This document shows, in pieces, positions 1 to 9,100 of a DNA stretch of 35,064 bases. Position numbers and translations under genes: made by a program. Position 1 is the first letter of the stretch. Each line of letters starts with the position of its first letter. Source of the stretch: Comamonadaceae bacterium (GTDB lineage Bacteria > Pseudomonadota > Gammaproteobacteria > Burkholderiales > Burkholderiaceae_C); NCBI GenBank assembly GCA_027485285.1, contig JAIXRH010000063.1, positions 1 to 35,064 on the forward strand, in the 5' to 3' direction. The notes beneath the pieces are model-generated. The model worked only from the letters and a program-made list of their open reading frames with translations. It did no database searches and had not been told where the DNA came from.

Positions 1-622
1 CAGATGTCAAGGCGCGCACTTGCGTGGTGCTGAGAGACTGCAACTGATCTGAGCCCAAAGCTTGCACATCGGCAGCTTCCATACCAGCTATTTGTTTGAC
101 GGTCAGGGCAGCCAATTGACCTGTGCCAATGGCAGCAATCTGTGCCGTGATGAGGCCAAAAATTTGATCCACCGACATGGCTTGGATGGCACTGGTGGCC
201 ACTGCCTGAATTTGCGATGTGGTGAGTGCCTGAACCTGCTGCGTGGTCAGCCCCGTGATTTGGGTGCCCTTGATCGACGAAATTTGGCTGGTGCTCAGGC
301 TGGCGATATTGGCCGTGGAGATGGATTTCAATTGCTTTGCCAGCAATGAACCCAACTGGTCATTGGACAGAGAACTGAGCTGTGCAGATGAGACCACCGA
401 CAGACTGCTGTCACTTAAAGCAGGGATTTGAGCTGTCGTAAAACCGGCAAAAGCTGCGGGATCGAGTGCTGCAACCTGTGTGGTTGTCAAAGAACTGACT
501 TGCCTAACTGTCAATGCCGCGATGTCAGCCGAGGTGTATGCAGAGACATCCGAGCCTGATGAATAGGCGGAGCTCCCGTAGCTGGAGGGGGCCAAATTGA
601 GATTCAGTGAAATCGAAGCCAT
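1..622 (-). CDS. Octapeptide-repeat protein of unknown function, partial (C-terminal part beyond the left edge)
   Basis: An open frame starts at ATG 622-620 and stays open for 207 codons to the window edge. AAAGGA lies six bases before the ATG. After about 24 Ser/Tyr-rich residues, the rest is a regular 8-residue repeat, roughly Q-[IVL]-x-x-[LI]-[ST]-x-x, about 23 times (for example QVQALTTS, QIQAVATS, QLAALTVK). No Cys, Trp, signal peptide or membrane segment is visible in the part present. A FliA-type promoter lies at 706-732 and the fliC terminator lies just upstream, so this is an independent late-class transcription unit behind flagellin. I do not recognise the family. The hydrophobic periodicity suggests a solenoid or stacked short elements. 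Export through the flagellar apparatus is only an inference from its regulation and lack of a Sec signal. Confidence 0.8.
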   Translation of the reverse strand, partial: MASISLNLNLAPSSYGSSAYSSGSDVSAYTSADIAALTVRQVSSLTTTQVAALDPAAFAGFTTAQIPALSDSSLSVVSSAQLSSLSNDQLGSLLAKQLKSISTANIASLSTSQISSIKGTQITGLTTQQVQALTTSQIQAVATSAIQAMSVDQIFGLITAQIAAIGTGQLAALTVKQIAGMEAADVQALGSDQLQSLSTTQVRALTS

Positions 623-705
623 GATCTATCCTTTGATATCGCGTTTGTGTAAATGCAACTTGCACACGCAAGACAAACAATTGCAAAAACTATGCCGTTG
701 TCTGT

Positions 706-732
706 AGATCGGATCGAGACTGAAAAACTTGA
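706..732 (-). promoter_or_regulatory. Candidate FliA (sigma28) promoter of the octapeptide-repeat gene
   Basis: On the minus strand TCAAGTTT (732-725) is followed by 11 bases and TCCGATCT (713-706). This is close to the FliA consensus TAAAGTTT-N11-GCCGATAA. Predicted transcription would start near 699, about 77 bases before the ATG. Confidence 0.65.
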
Positions 733-792
733 GGGAATTTGAGAAATTTATTTAGAAAATAAACAAATACAAAAAATGAGTAGCAAATAACT

Positions 793-830
793 AAAAAAAA
801 CGGGCAAACCTAAAAGTGGTTTGCCCGTTT
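793..830 (-). terminator. Intrinsic terminator of fliC
   Basis: On the minus strand AAACGGGCAAACC and GGTTTGCCCGTTT form a perfect stem of about 13 bp around a 7-base loop. It is followed by a run of eight T (complement of 793-800). It lies 20 bases after the fliC stop, which is typical for a highly expressed flagellin gene. Confidence 0.92.
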
Positions 831-850
831 CTGTGCACTAAGCTGTCAAA

Positions 851-2977
851 TTACTTGAGCAAGCTCAACACGCTTTGTGCCGATTGGTTCGCTTGCGCCA
901 ACATGGCTGTGGCGGCTTGCTGAACAATCTGAGACTTCGCCAAATTGGTCGTCTCTGTCGCGTAATCTGTATCCAGGATACGGCTGCGTGACTCAGACAT
1001 GTTTTGGGTCGACTCAGTCAAGTTGCTGACCACAGCGTCCAAACGGTTCAAGAAGGCACCGGTCTTGGCTTGGTTCTTGCCGACTTGCTCGATCGCGGCA
1101 TCGATGACCAACAAGGCAGAGGTAGAACCAGAAACTGTGGAGATATCGATCTCAGCCACTTTTGCACCGTCGTTGGCGCCACCAAAGGTGCCTTCGCTGA
1201 AGCCGAGAGACTTAAAGTTAGCGGTGTCACCCTCACTGCCGCTGTTCAAAGTGAAGGCTTTGTCGGAAGACAAAGTCACACCAGCGTAATAAGCTTGGGG
1301 TGCAGCGTTGGTACCCACGGTCACGCCTGCCAAACCGAGGCCAGCGGCTGTACCAGCATCGATGCCGATAGAGATGTTGCGGCCATCAGCGGCAACCAAC
1401 TCAATACCGTCACCATAAGCGGAGGCTGTCACACCAGTTTCACCGGAACGTGAGTTGAAGATCTGCAACACGTCTTCGCGAGTTGAGCTGGTGCCCAACG
1501 TTGTGGTGATTTCGATACCGTTGAGTGTGATTGTGCTGATCGCGGCAGCCGTGAAGCCCGTACCCTTGAGAGAGTTGGCGTTCGCTGTGGCTCTGACACC
1601 CGTGATGTCAGATGACTTGTTGATCGCTGCGGCAATCGCAATCGCGCTGGCTGCTTTGGTCGAACCAGTGTTCTCAAACGAAGCATCGTCATCGGCACCT
1701 TGAGCAGCTTGAATTCCCACACCGTTGATGACCAAGGTGTTGCCATTCAAGACACCAGAGGTGGCCGAGGCCGGTGCCAGAGCAGATGAAGCACGCGTTG
1801 TTGTAGCAGCTTGCGCTTGGCCAGACTCATAGGTACCAAAGCGGATGCCAGAGCGAATTTCGCTTTCTTGCGATGTCGCCACCGTGCTGCCCACCGTGAT
1901 GGCAGAACCGTCTTTGGTGCTCAGTTGGTATGAACCGACATAGGTTCCAGCGGCAGCCATACCCATTTGGGCAAGTGTTGCCACCGACGCAAGTGTCGTA
2001 CCCAAACCCACCACAATGTTGCGACCATCAGCCGCGCTCAATGAAATGCCCTGGTTGTCGTCTGACGTGTTCGTCGCACGCACGCCTGTTCGGTCAGCGA
2101 TGTCGTTGATCGCTTGCACCACGGATGTGCGGTCGATTTCTTTGTTGCCAGACATGTAAAAACCAGCAGTCTCAAAACCGTTGATCTTGACCACGCCAAG
2201 TTCACCAGCGGTCGCAGCTGTTGCCACTGAACCTGCAACTTCGTTCTTGCTGACCACCGCAAACACACCGCTACGATCAGACACTGCGTTGATGGCAGCA
2301 GCTTTGGCAATCGCGCTAGCGGCTTTGCTGGCCGAAGAAATATCGTCAGAACCTGCCAAAGAGGCACCCACTGAAACGCCATTCAAAACCAATGAACCGT
2401 CTGTCAAAGCGGCGTTCACGTTACCGTTGAGCAAACCACCGACAGAGCTGACAGTGCTCAAAGTGCCCAAGCCCAAATCTTTGGTTTGAACAGAAGCAAA
2501 ACCAATGGCCATCATGTCACCGGCTTTCACGCCAGTTTGCAATTTGATGTTGCCAGCTGAACCATCCAACAACTTGATGGTGTTGTGGTTGGTGCTGGTT
2601 GCTACTTCTTGAATTTGAGCTTTCAACTCAGTCACTTCATTTTGCAATGACTCGCGGTCAGAACCTGTCATGCCACCATTGGCTGACTGGATTGACAGTT
2701 CACGCATGCGTTGCAGCATGTTGGTCACTTGGCCCATGGCGCCTTCAGCTGTTTGCAGCATAGAAGTGCCGTCGTTGGCATTGCGGATGGCCATGCTATA
2801 GCCACGAATTTGAGAGGTCATGCGGTTGGTGATGGCCAAGCCGGCTGCATCATCTTTCGCACTGTTGATACGCAAACCTGTGGACAGACGTTCCATTGAG
2901 TTTTGCAAGGTCTTGTTCACATTGCTCAGCGAGCCTTGTGCTGCAAGAGCTTTTACGTTGGTGTTGATCACTGACAT
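851..2977 (-). CDS. fliC: Flagellin, enlarged by a duplicated central domain
   Basis: This is the filament subunit, exported by the flagellar type III system with FliS as chaperone. The conserved N-terminal coiled-coil region (about 1-145; SVINTNVKALAAQ, LSTGLRINSAKDDAAGLAI, LQRMRELSIQS) and the C-terminal region (about 620-708; SRILDTDYATETTNLAKSQI, ending SVLSLLK) are canonical. At 708 aa it is longer than most flagellins (about 270-500). The extra mass is two related segments, about 190-365 and 405-585. Each carries an NGV/NGI strand, an Ala-rich helix (AAAIN), a GV strand and the signature AADGRNI. TAGGAGA gives the ribosome binding site, a FliA-type promoter lies at 3052-3078 and a strong terminator follows. 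It is probably monocistronic. Confidence 0.97.
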   Translation of the reverse strand: MSVINTNVKALAAQGSLSNVNKTLQNSMERLSTGLRINSAKDDAAGLAITNRMTSQIRGYSMAIRNANDGTSMLQTAEGAMGQVTNMLQRMRELSIQSANGGMTGSDRESLQNEVTELKAQIQEVATSTNHNTIKLLDGSAGNIKLQTGVKAGDMMAIGFASVQTKDLGLGTLSTVSSVGGLLNGNVNAALTDGSLVLNGVSVGASLAGSDDISSASKAASAIAKAAAINAVSDRSGVFAVVSKNEVAGSVATAATAGELGVVKINGFETAGFYMSGNKEIDRTSVVQAINDIADRTGVRATNTSDDNQGISLSAADGRNIVVGLGTTLASVATLAQMGMAAAGTYVGSYQLSTKDGSAITVGSTVATSQESEIRSGIRFGTYESGQAQAATTTRASSALAPASATSGVLNGNTLVINGVGIQAAQGADDDASFENTGSTKAASAIAIAAAINKSSDITGVRATANANSLKGTGFTAAAISTITLNGIEITTTLGTSSTREDVLQIFNSRSGETGVTASAYGDGIELVAADGRNISIGIDAGTAAGLGLAGVTVGTNAAPQAYYAGVTLSSDKAFTLNSGSEGDTANFKSLGFSEGTFGGANDGAKVAEIDISTVSGSTSALLVIDAAIEQVGKNQAKTGAFLNRLDAVVSNLTESTQNMSESRSRILDTDYATETTNLAKSQIVQQAATAMLAQANQSAQSVLSLLK

Positions 2978-3051
2978 GATGTTTCTCCTAAAAAGTCATC
3001 ACTGAGGGGTTATTGCCAGAGAAACACGAATTTGTTTCCCTGATGGCTGGT

Positions 3052-3078
3052 GAATCGTCACTCTCAGAAATTACTTGA
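3052..3078 (-). promoter_or_regulatory. Candidate FliA (sigma28) promoter of fliC
   Basis: The minus strand reads TCAAGTAA (3078-3071), 11 bases, GACGATTC (3059-3052). The spacer matches the other FliA sites here and the -10 half keeps the CGAT core. The leader before the ATG at 2977 would be about 68 bases. Confidence 0.55.
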
Positions 3079-3095
3079 GTGATTTGAAAAAATTA

Positions 3096-3479
3096 TTAAG
3101 TGAGTTTGTTGTGCAGCAAGCCTTTGAACTCTTCAATGTTGTGCGCAATACGCACCACCACTTCATTAGGCAACTGACGAACAACTTCACCCGTATCCGC
3201 ATTCTTCACCGTGACCACAGGCGCACCCACTGCTTCATCGATATGGAAATTTAAATTTCTTCCACCATCACGCATGGCCTGATTGAGATTGTGAATAGAC
3301 TCCATCAGCTTTTCTTTCAAAGCTTGTGTGTCTACTTGGATATCCACTGGCTTGGGCGCCTGCACTTTGGGCGCATCTTCTGGCGTAGGGGGCGCAGCAG
3401 CAGGCGCAGCAGGCTTGCTACGCACAGAGGTGGGTGTAGGTATAGGGGTGGAATTACCACCGGTCAATTCAGGGAGCAT
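3096..3479 (-). CDS. flaG: FlaG family flagellar protein
   Basis: The C-terminal half (LNQAMRDGGRNLNFHIDEAVGAPVVTVKNADTGEVVRQLPNEVV, taken in parts) has the FlaG pattern: an LNF-x-D strand, a TGEV-x-R-Q-(L/I)-P motif and a final amphipathic helix. FlaG proteins affect filament length and are encoded near fliC/fliD. The N-terminal third is Pro/Ala-rich linker. I chose the start at 3479 (MLPELTGG) because AAAGGA lies eight bases upstream, while the open frame extended to 3602 runs back through a FliA-type promoter (3532-3558) and a palindrome (3497-3516). The product is 127 aa. ATG at 3488 is possible but has no usable spacing to the ribosome site. Confidence 0.88.
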   Translation of the reverse strand: MLPELTGGNSTPIPTPTSVRSKPAAPAAAPPTPEDAPKVQAPKPVDIQVDTQALKEKLMESIHNLNQAMRDGGRNLNFHIDEAVGAPVVTVKNADTGEVVRQLPNEVVVRIAHNIEEFKGLLHNKLT

Positions 3480-3496
3480 AAGAACCATCCTTTCAC

Positions 3497-3516
3497 AGCG
3501 GCAAAAACTTGCCGCT
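3497..3516. repeat. Palindrome copy 1, AGCGGCAA-N4-TTGCCGCT
   Basis: A perfect 8-4-8 inverted repeat lies in the flaG leader, between its FliA-type promoter and the start codon. The arms are identical to those at 20037-20056 and 30221-30240. No T-run follows on either strand, so it is not an ordinary terminator. It could be an operator, an mRNA hairpin or a dispersed repeat. Confidence 0.85.
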
Positions 3517-3531
3517 CGCTTGCGTAGAACA

Positions 3532-3558
3532 TATTCGGTAGCTCGTCCAACAACTTTA
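3532..3558 (-). promoter_or_regulatory. Candidate FliA (sigma28) promoter of flaG
   Basis: The minus strand reads TAAAGTTG (3558-3551), 11 bases, ACCGAATA (3539-3532). The -35 half matches the consensus in seven of eight positions. The predicted start is near 3525, about 46 bases before the chosen flaG ATG. Confidence 0.6.
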
Positions 3559-3616
3559 GCCATTGCACGAAAAAAATCGTGAAATGGCTGAAAAGTAAGC
3601 AATGGTGATTAAAAAA

Positions 3617-5149
3617 TTAGCCTGATTTACCCGTAAGGTTGGCCATCATGCCTTCAAAAGTAGATTTGAGGCTGGTTTTCTGAGCATTGACGCCGCCCAC
3701 CAAACTGTCCATGGCGGAGAACTGCTTTTGGTAGCGAAGTAGCAAGCTGTCCATGCGTGTTTGCAGTTTGGTCAAGTCTTCTTTGTACTTGGTGTTTTGC
3801 GTGGTGGCATTGCCACTTTGGGTTTGCAAAATACCGGTGGGCCCCAACAGCTTGGAAATTTTCTTCACCGCGTCACCCGCCACACCGGCATTGGCGGTGC
3901 TGTAAACAGACAAACCATTTTGGTTGCCGGTGAATGTTTTGACGACATCGGCGTAGTTGTTGGTCAACACACTTTCGAGCTTGGTGCTGTCGAGGGTCAT
4001 GGTGCCTTGCATGTCGATGCTGACACCCATTTGCCAGACCGCACCCACAGCCGTGCCCGGTGTGGAGGATTGACCCATGACCATGTCACGCAACTGCTGC
4101 TTGATAGAGCGCACCGATGAATCCCCCAACAAGGTGGCGCCATAGGTTTCGAGCGTGGACTTGGGGTCAGACACTTCTTTGAAAATGGTCTGTGCATCGT
4201 TGTAAGCCATGACCAAGGCCGCCATTTTTTCTTTCACACCCGTGTTGTCACGGGTGAGGTCAATGGTGGCGACGCTGCTGGTGGTCGCTTTGAGGTTCAA
4301 GGTCAAACCCGGCACGACATCGCTGAGCGTGTTGGTGGTTCGGGTGTAGCTGATGCCATCGATCTTGACCGACGCGTCTGTGGCCGTTTGATTGGCTGGG
4401 TTGCCATTTGAAAAAGTCAATCCGGGCGAGCCTGCGCCCGCCAAGTAATTGGGTGTGAGGCTAAATGCATTGGCGGCACCCATGGCGCCAGACAACACAA
4501 TTTGATAGGGTGTGGCGCTGCCGTCGCCGGTGTTGACCAACTTTGCGGTGACGCCTTTTTGGGCGTCGTTGATGGCGTTGACAATGTCTTGAGGGGTGTC
4601 TTTGCCTGCGGCCAATTGAATGGTGGATGCTGTAGGCACGGGGCTCCCCACACTCAGCGACAAGCTCATGGCCAAGCCACCGTTCAGGGGTGTGGCAGCC
4701 GTGGCCACGCCGTTGCTCACGCTGCGCTGTGCCTTGGCTAGCCGCAAGACCTCGATGTCATGGCTGCCAGCCGTGCCCGTGGCGCTGGTGGTGACTGAAA
4801 AAGCAGCGGCATTGCTGTTGGACACGCCCAAGGCGTTGAAATTGTTTTGATCTTTGAGCGCCGTCAACGCCGTTTGCACACCAGACAAGACGAATGACAT
4901 GGCAGCGTAGCCAGAAATACGCGATTCATTTTTGGTGATCTTTGCATTGATGGCGTTTTCTTTGGGGACGCGTTCAGCGTCCACCAAGTTTTGCGCCAAG
5001 GCGCTCACATCCACCCCAGAGCCTGCGCCCAGTGAGGTCACTAATTTTTGCGCAGCCGCTTTGTTCGCAGCAGCCACAGCCGCCGCTGAGGAAGCCAAGG
5101 CCGTGCTGGTGGCGGAGCTCAACGATGAGGTGGGGGTGGTTGTGGCCAT
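3617..5149 (-). CDS. fliD: Flagellar filament cap protein FliD (HAP2)
   Basis: This is the distal filament cap that folds flagellin subunits as they emerge. The FliD N-terminal signature (LGAGSGVDVSALAQNLVDAE) occurs at about residues 40-59. The C-terminal FliD region holds VMAYNDAQTIFKEVSD, LLGDSSVRSIKQQLR and a final coiled coil (QTRMDSLLLRYQKQFSAMDSL, taken in parts). At 510 aa it is of normal size, unlike FlgE, FlgK and FliC here. A low-complexity Ala/Ser/Thr N-terminal tail of about 35 residues precedes the domain. It lies 51 bases downstream of flgL, and a FliA-type promoter fills that gap, so it is probably both read through and independently started. Confidence 0.96.
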   Translation of the reverse strand: MATTTPTSSLSSATSTALASSAAAVAAANKAAAQKLVTSLGAGSGVDVSALAQNLVDAERVPKENAINAKITKNESRISGYAAMSFVLSGVQTALTALKDQNNFNALGVSNSNAAAFSVTTSATGTAGSHDIEVLRLAKAQRSVSNGVATAATPLNGGLAMSLSLSVGSPVPTASTIQLAAGKDTPQDIVNAINDAQKGVTAKLVNTGDGSATPYQIVLSGAMGAANAFSLTPNYLAGAGSPGLTFSNGNPANQTATDASVKIDGISYTRTTNTLSDVVPGLTLNLKATTSSVATIDLTRDNTGVKEKMAALVMAYNDAQTIFKEVSDPKSTLETYGATLLGDSSVRSIKQQLRDMVMGQSSTPGTAVGAVWQMGVSIDMQGTMTLDSTKLESVLTNNYADVVKTFTGNQNGLSVYSTANAGVAGDAVKKISKLLGPTGILQTQSGNATTQNTKYKEDLTKLQTRMDSLLLRYQKQFSAMDSLVGGVNAQKTSLKSTFEGMMANLTGKSG

Positions 5150-5168
5150 AAAAATCAGTTCAGCAGGT

Positions 5169-5195
5169 AAGTCGACATTTCATTGAAAAGCTTGA
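5169..5195 (-). promoter_or_regulatory. Candidate FliA (sigma28) promoter of fliD
   Basis: The minus strand reads TCAAGCTT (5195-5188), 11 bases, GTCGACTT (5176-5169). The match is weaker than at the other sites. Transcription would start only about 13 bases before the fliD ATG. Confidence 0.4.
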
Positions 5196-5200
5196 ACAGA

Positions 5201-6124
5201 TCAATTCAAAAATTTAAACAAACTCATTTGTGAAATCTTTGAAAAACTGCTTTGGGCAGCCTCCAAAGCCAGCTGGTCTTTGTTCATACGGGTGATCGCT
5301 TCGGTGTAATCCAGGTCTTCAATGTCCGAGCGCGTGGTTTGCAAACGCAGCACCACTTGGTCCAGCACGGTGGTTTGCATGTCAACCACGCTCAGGTCAG
5401 CGCCAATTTGCCCCAAGCCCTCACTGACACCCATTTGCAAGGTGTCTATTTCGCCAATGCCGCGTTGCATTTTTGTGCGATCCGCTGTTTTCACGGCCTG
5501 GGTCAGGTCATCTAAGGCTTGGAAAAAATCAACACCCACCTTGCCACCTTTGCCATCATCGCGCACCACACGGGTGAAGATGTCGGAGCCGGGCAAGTTC
5601 AGGTTCATCTGGCGGTTATCGCCCACGTTGACCTTCATGCGGGCATGGTCGCCTTGGTAAATGATGCGACCGGTGCTGTCTTTGCTGAAGGCTTCCTCTC
5701 CAGCGCGGCTGCCCGAGAACAAGAAGTTGCCGTTGCTGTCTTGGCTGTTGGCCAAACTCAGAATTTGATCACGCAAAGAACCAAGCTCGAGGGCAATGCT
5801 TTGTCGGTCTTGCGCGCCCAAGGTGTCATTGGCAGCCTGCACAGCCAGCTCTTTGATGCGAAACATCACATCGCTGGTATTTTTAAGTGCCGTTTCTTCT
5901 GCGGTCAAACGCACGTTGACCGCTTTGAGTGTGTCTTGGTAGCCAGACTGGCGCGCCAATTCAGACTCAAGCCGCGTGACCAAGGACGCTTTGTCTGGGG
6001 CATCGCTGGGTTTGACAATTTGCAAGCCTGTAGACAGCTGCTCTTGCACCTTGGTGAGTCTGGATTGAACGCCGCCGAGTTGTTGCGTTGCACGATCGAA
6101 GTAAAGACTGGTAGAAATTTTCAT
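5201..6124 (-). CDS. flgL: Flagellar hook-filament junction protein FlgL (HAP3)
   Basis: FlgL joins the hook, via FlgK, to the filament. The N-terminus (MKISTSLYFDRATQQLGGVQ, then LSTGLQIVKPSDAPDKASL) and C-terminus (DIEDLDYTEAITRMNKDQLALEAAQSSFSKISQMSLF, taken in parts) are the flagellin-like axial regions of FlgL. At 307 aa the size is normal for the family (about 300-320). It starts 15 bases after the flgK stop and ends the flgB-L run. Confidence 0.96.
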   Translation of the reverse strand: MKISTSLYFDRATQQLGGVQSRLTKVQEQLSTGLQIVKPSDAPDKASLVTRLESELARQSGYQDTLKAVNVRLTAEETALKNTSDVMFRIKELAVQAANDTLGAQDRQSIALELGSLRDQILSLANSQDSNGNFLFSGSRAGEEAFSKDSTGRIIYQGDHARMKVNVGDNRQMNLNLPGSDIFTRVVRDDGKGGKVGVDFFQALDDLTQAVKTADRTKMQRGIGEIDTLQMGVSEGLGQIGADLSVVDMQTTVLDQVVLRLQTTRSDIEDLDYTEAITRMNKDQLALEAAQSSFSKISQMSLFKFLN

Positions 6125-6139
6125 GATGATTTACCTTGA

Positions 6140-9100
6140 TCAACGGATTTGAATGATGGAGTCAAACAACTCGCCTGAAATTTGCAGGGCTTTGGCACAC
6201 GCCTGATAGGCCTGCTGATAACGAATCAGGGCAGCGGCTTCGTCGTCTAGGTTCACGCCCGACACTTTGTCACGCGCAGAAACGGCTTGGTCATTGACCA
6301 CTGTCAATGCTTCTTGGGTGATGATGGCTTGCTGCGCCAAGTTACCCACATTGTTGATTTGGTCAATGTAGGTGTTGGCAATGGTTTTGCCGTTGGCAGT
6401 GGGCTTTTTGTTCAAGTCCACCATCTCTAGCATGTTGACGTTGTTGCCCAAACCGTCAAAGTTGCCGTCAATCTTGTAGCTGTCGCCCACAGCGGGCGCA
6501 TGGCTGAGCTTGACTTGCAAGCCCTGAAACTCCACCACGGGTTCCAACACCGTTGGATCATAAAAACGGTCAGCCAGCTCAGTGCCCGTGGCCGCATCGG
6601 TGATGGTGTAACGGTTTTCAGCCGTGAATTTGATGTTGAGCGACTGAGCGCGCAAACTGTCGCGCACATTGTCTGGCGCGCCTTCATAGCCTGCGGCGAC
6701 TTTGGCAGCACCTTTGCCAGTGATGAAGAGCAGCAACTCATCCGGCGACCCTTCTTCAATATAAGCGCCCGTACGCAGCCCCATCTTGGAGAGGTCAGCA
6801 GGGTCACCAAATGCCTTGGGATCACCATAGCTGCCAAACGAGACACGGATGTCGCTGATGAAGTCGGGGTCTTGCAGCTTGCGTTTCAAACGCTCGGTGA
6901 CACCATAGTCCATGGGGTCTAGGCCCAGGGCATTGGGTGTTTGATTCCCGAGTGCATCTTTGCCAGGACCGATGGAAATGGCGAGGGTGCCCTTTTCATC
7001 CGTCGTGCTGAGCTTCAAATCACCGTAGAGGTCAATCTCAGCCACCACACCTGTTTGATGCACCTTGGCGTTGATGCGATCCACAAAGCCTTGCAATGTG
7101 GAGATGCCCTTTTCAGGCGCAACCTCATTGCCTTGCGATTTGAAGACAAATGAGTTTTTGATGTCCACGTCCAGCGCATCTGCACTGTTCGAGGAAATAA
7201 CAAGCGCACCATTCCTCTCGAACGCCACATAGGACTCTGCAAAGGTCTTATCGATGGTGCCAACACTGGTAGACAGGAGAGGATTGGCTATTGAAATTGA
7301 ATTCAATGCCTTGGGCGTGACTTCTTTTCCAACTGTGTTGGAGAAAATCAAAGCGCCATTCTCTAGCTTGACGTCAATATTTGTATAACCAGCCGTATTG
7401 AGTGTGGTTGTAATGAGCTGAGGCAAGGTCACGCCGGATGCTGTTGCCACACCTGCGGTGAGATCAATGTCTTCACCGGCAGGACCCATGTTCAAGGCGG
7501 TTGAAATATTGATGGGGGTCCCACCTTGGGGCGACACCAAAACGAGTTCGTTCAATTGGCGTGTGATGCTGTATCCACTGAACTTTGGGCTTGCCAACAA
7601 GGCCGTGCGAACACTTTCTGCGACGATCTCTCCGTTATTGGCGTTGGGAAGCACTGGGAGTGTGACCTGAACACCCGCCACATTGATTTGTTTTCCGGCA
7701 GCCATGGCGGCCGCAGTGAATCCAATGGTCTGGCTCACTTGCGATGTGTCCCTCAAATTGCTCAGGGTCACCGCAGCACCGTCAATGGCTAACTCTAGCT
7801 TGAGTGTGTGCGCAGCGTCAGGCAAGGCGACTTGGCTGATGCTGCTCAATGAGTTGAGTGATTTGATTAAATTTGTAGGATTTGCTGCCGATACAGATTT
7901 GGCTGGAAAGCCAAACACGACGGATGAAGGCACGTTCAAAGGCAGTTGGTAAGCGGCCTCGCTCATACTGAAGCCATTGATGGTCAATGGCTTGTTGAAA
8001 TCGATGTCGGCGGCTGGAACGCGGACATCACGCACCACTTGCACCATGCGCACTTGCGCGTTGTAAGTATTGGGTTGGATGTCCAACGCGTTGCCATCGG
8101 TGGTGGCATTGATGCGGATGGGACTTCCCAAGGGGTCAGTCAGCACAAATTCACCGTTGGTTTCAATCGCGGCAGTGACGCCCGCATTGGAGGCATTGAT
8201 TTGATCCACCAGCTCATCGACACTGGTGTAGCCGCTGATCACCTGGCCGTTGATCGTCAAAGGCTTGGCCATGTTCAACTGCGACACGGGCACACGCACC
8301 TGTGAGAAAACCTCTGCGCGCACATGGGTTTGGGACACATTGCTGTTGGTAATTTCAACCCGACCGCCAGTTGCCAATGAGTTTTCATCCGTCGGAATGA
8401 GTGCAAAGTTTTTGAACCCACGGCCACGTGTGTCGGTGATTTTCAAATGCGCACCATCCAACACCACGCTGATGTCGGTGGACTGATCCTGGGTTCTGAA
8501 TTGTTCTTGCAACACTTCAGCGAGGCTGCTGAGGTTGGTCGCAGCGATTGGGTTCAAATCAAAAGACACGCCACCCAAGGTGGCCTGGAATTTAGAAAAG
8601 CCTGAATTAGGGGTGATGCCAAACATGGGGTTGAGCACCGTGGCTTGAGAGCTGCCGTTGATCCAGTTGGCCACTTGAACGGCGGCTGAATTGACCCGAA
8701 CATCTCCGCCCGCCGCGCCATTGGCGAGCGATGTAGGCAGCAAGGACACACCACTGATATCTCGGCCTTTGCCGTCTGTGATGCGTATGTCCGCGTTGTT
8801 GTTGATGGGGGTCGCCACAATGCCGACCACGCCCTGCGCTTGCAAACTGGCGTTTAAAGCCGCTGCCATTTGGCTCATGCTGCCCGCATTGGCCGACTGG
8901 ATGGTGGCGCCAACCACTTGGCCGCCCACCACCGCTTGAAAATTGAAGTCTGTTGAAGGCGATCCAACAACAGTGCCTGAAATGATGATTTCTGAATCGG
9001 TATTGGCATCGAATGCTGGCAATGCCAAGCCGTTGACCGTGATCGCGCCGGCTGGAATCTTGGCATCGCTCGAAGAAATACGAGAGGTTTCCATCGATGC

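Noticed and set aside
1-622. The octapeptide repeat as a DNA-level tandem repeat or ice-nucleation-type protein
   Set aside because: The 24-base units are strongly diverged at the DNA level. The residues do not match the AGYGST ice-nucleation octapeptide, although the period is the same.
3480-3602. N-terminal extension of FlaG by 41 residues
   Set aside because: The stretch contains a FliA-type promoter and a palindrome, lacks FlaG similarity, and a good ribosome site marks the start at 3479.
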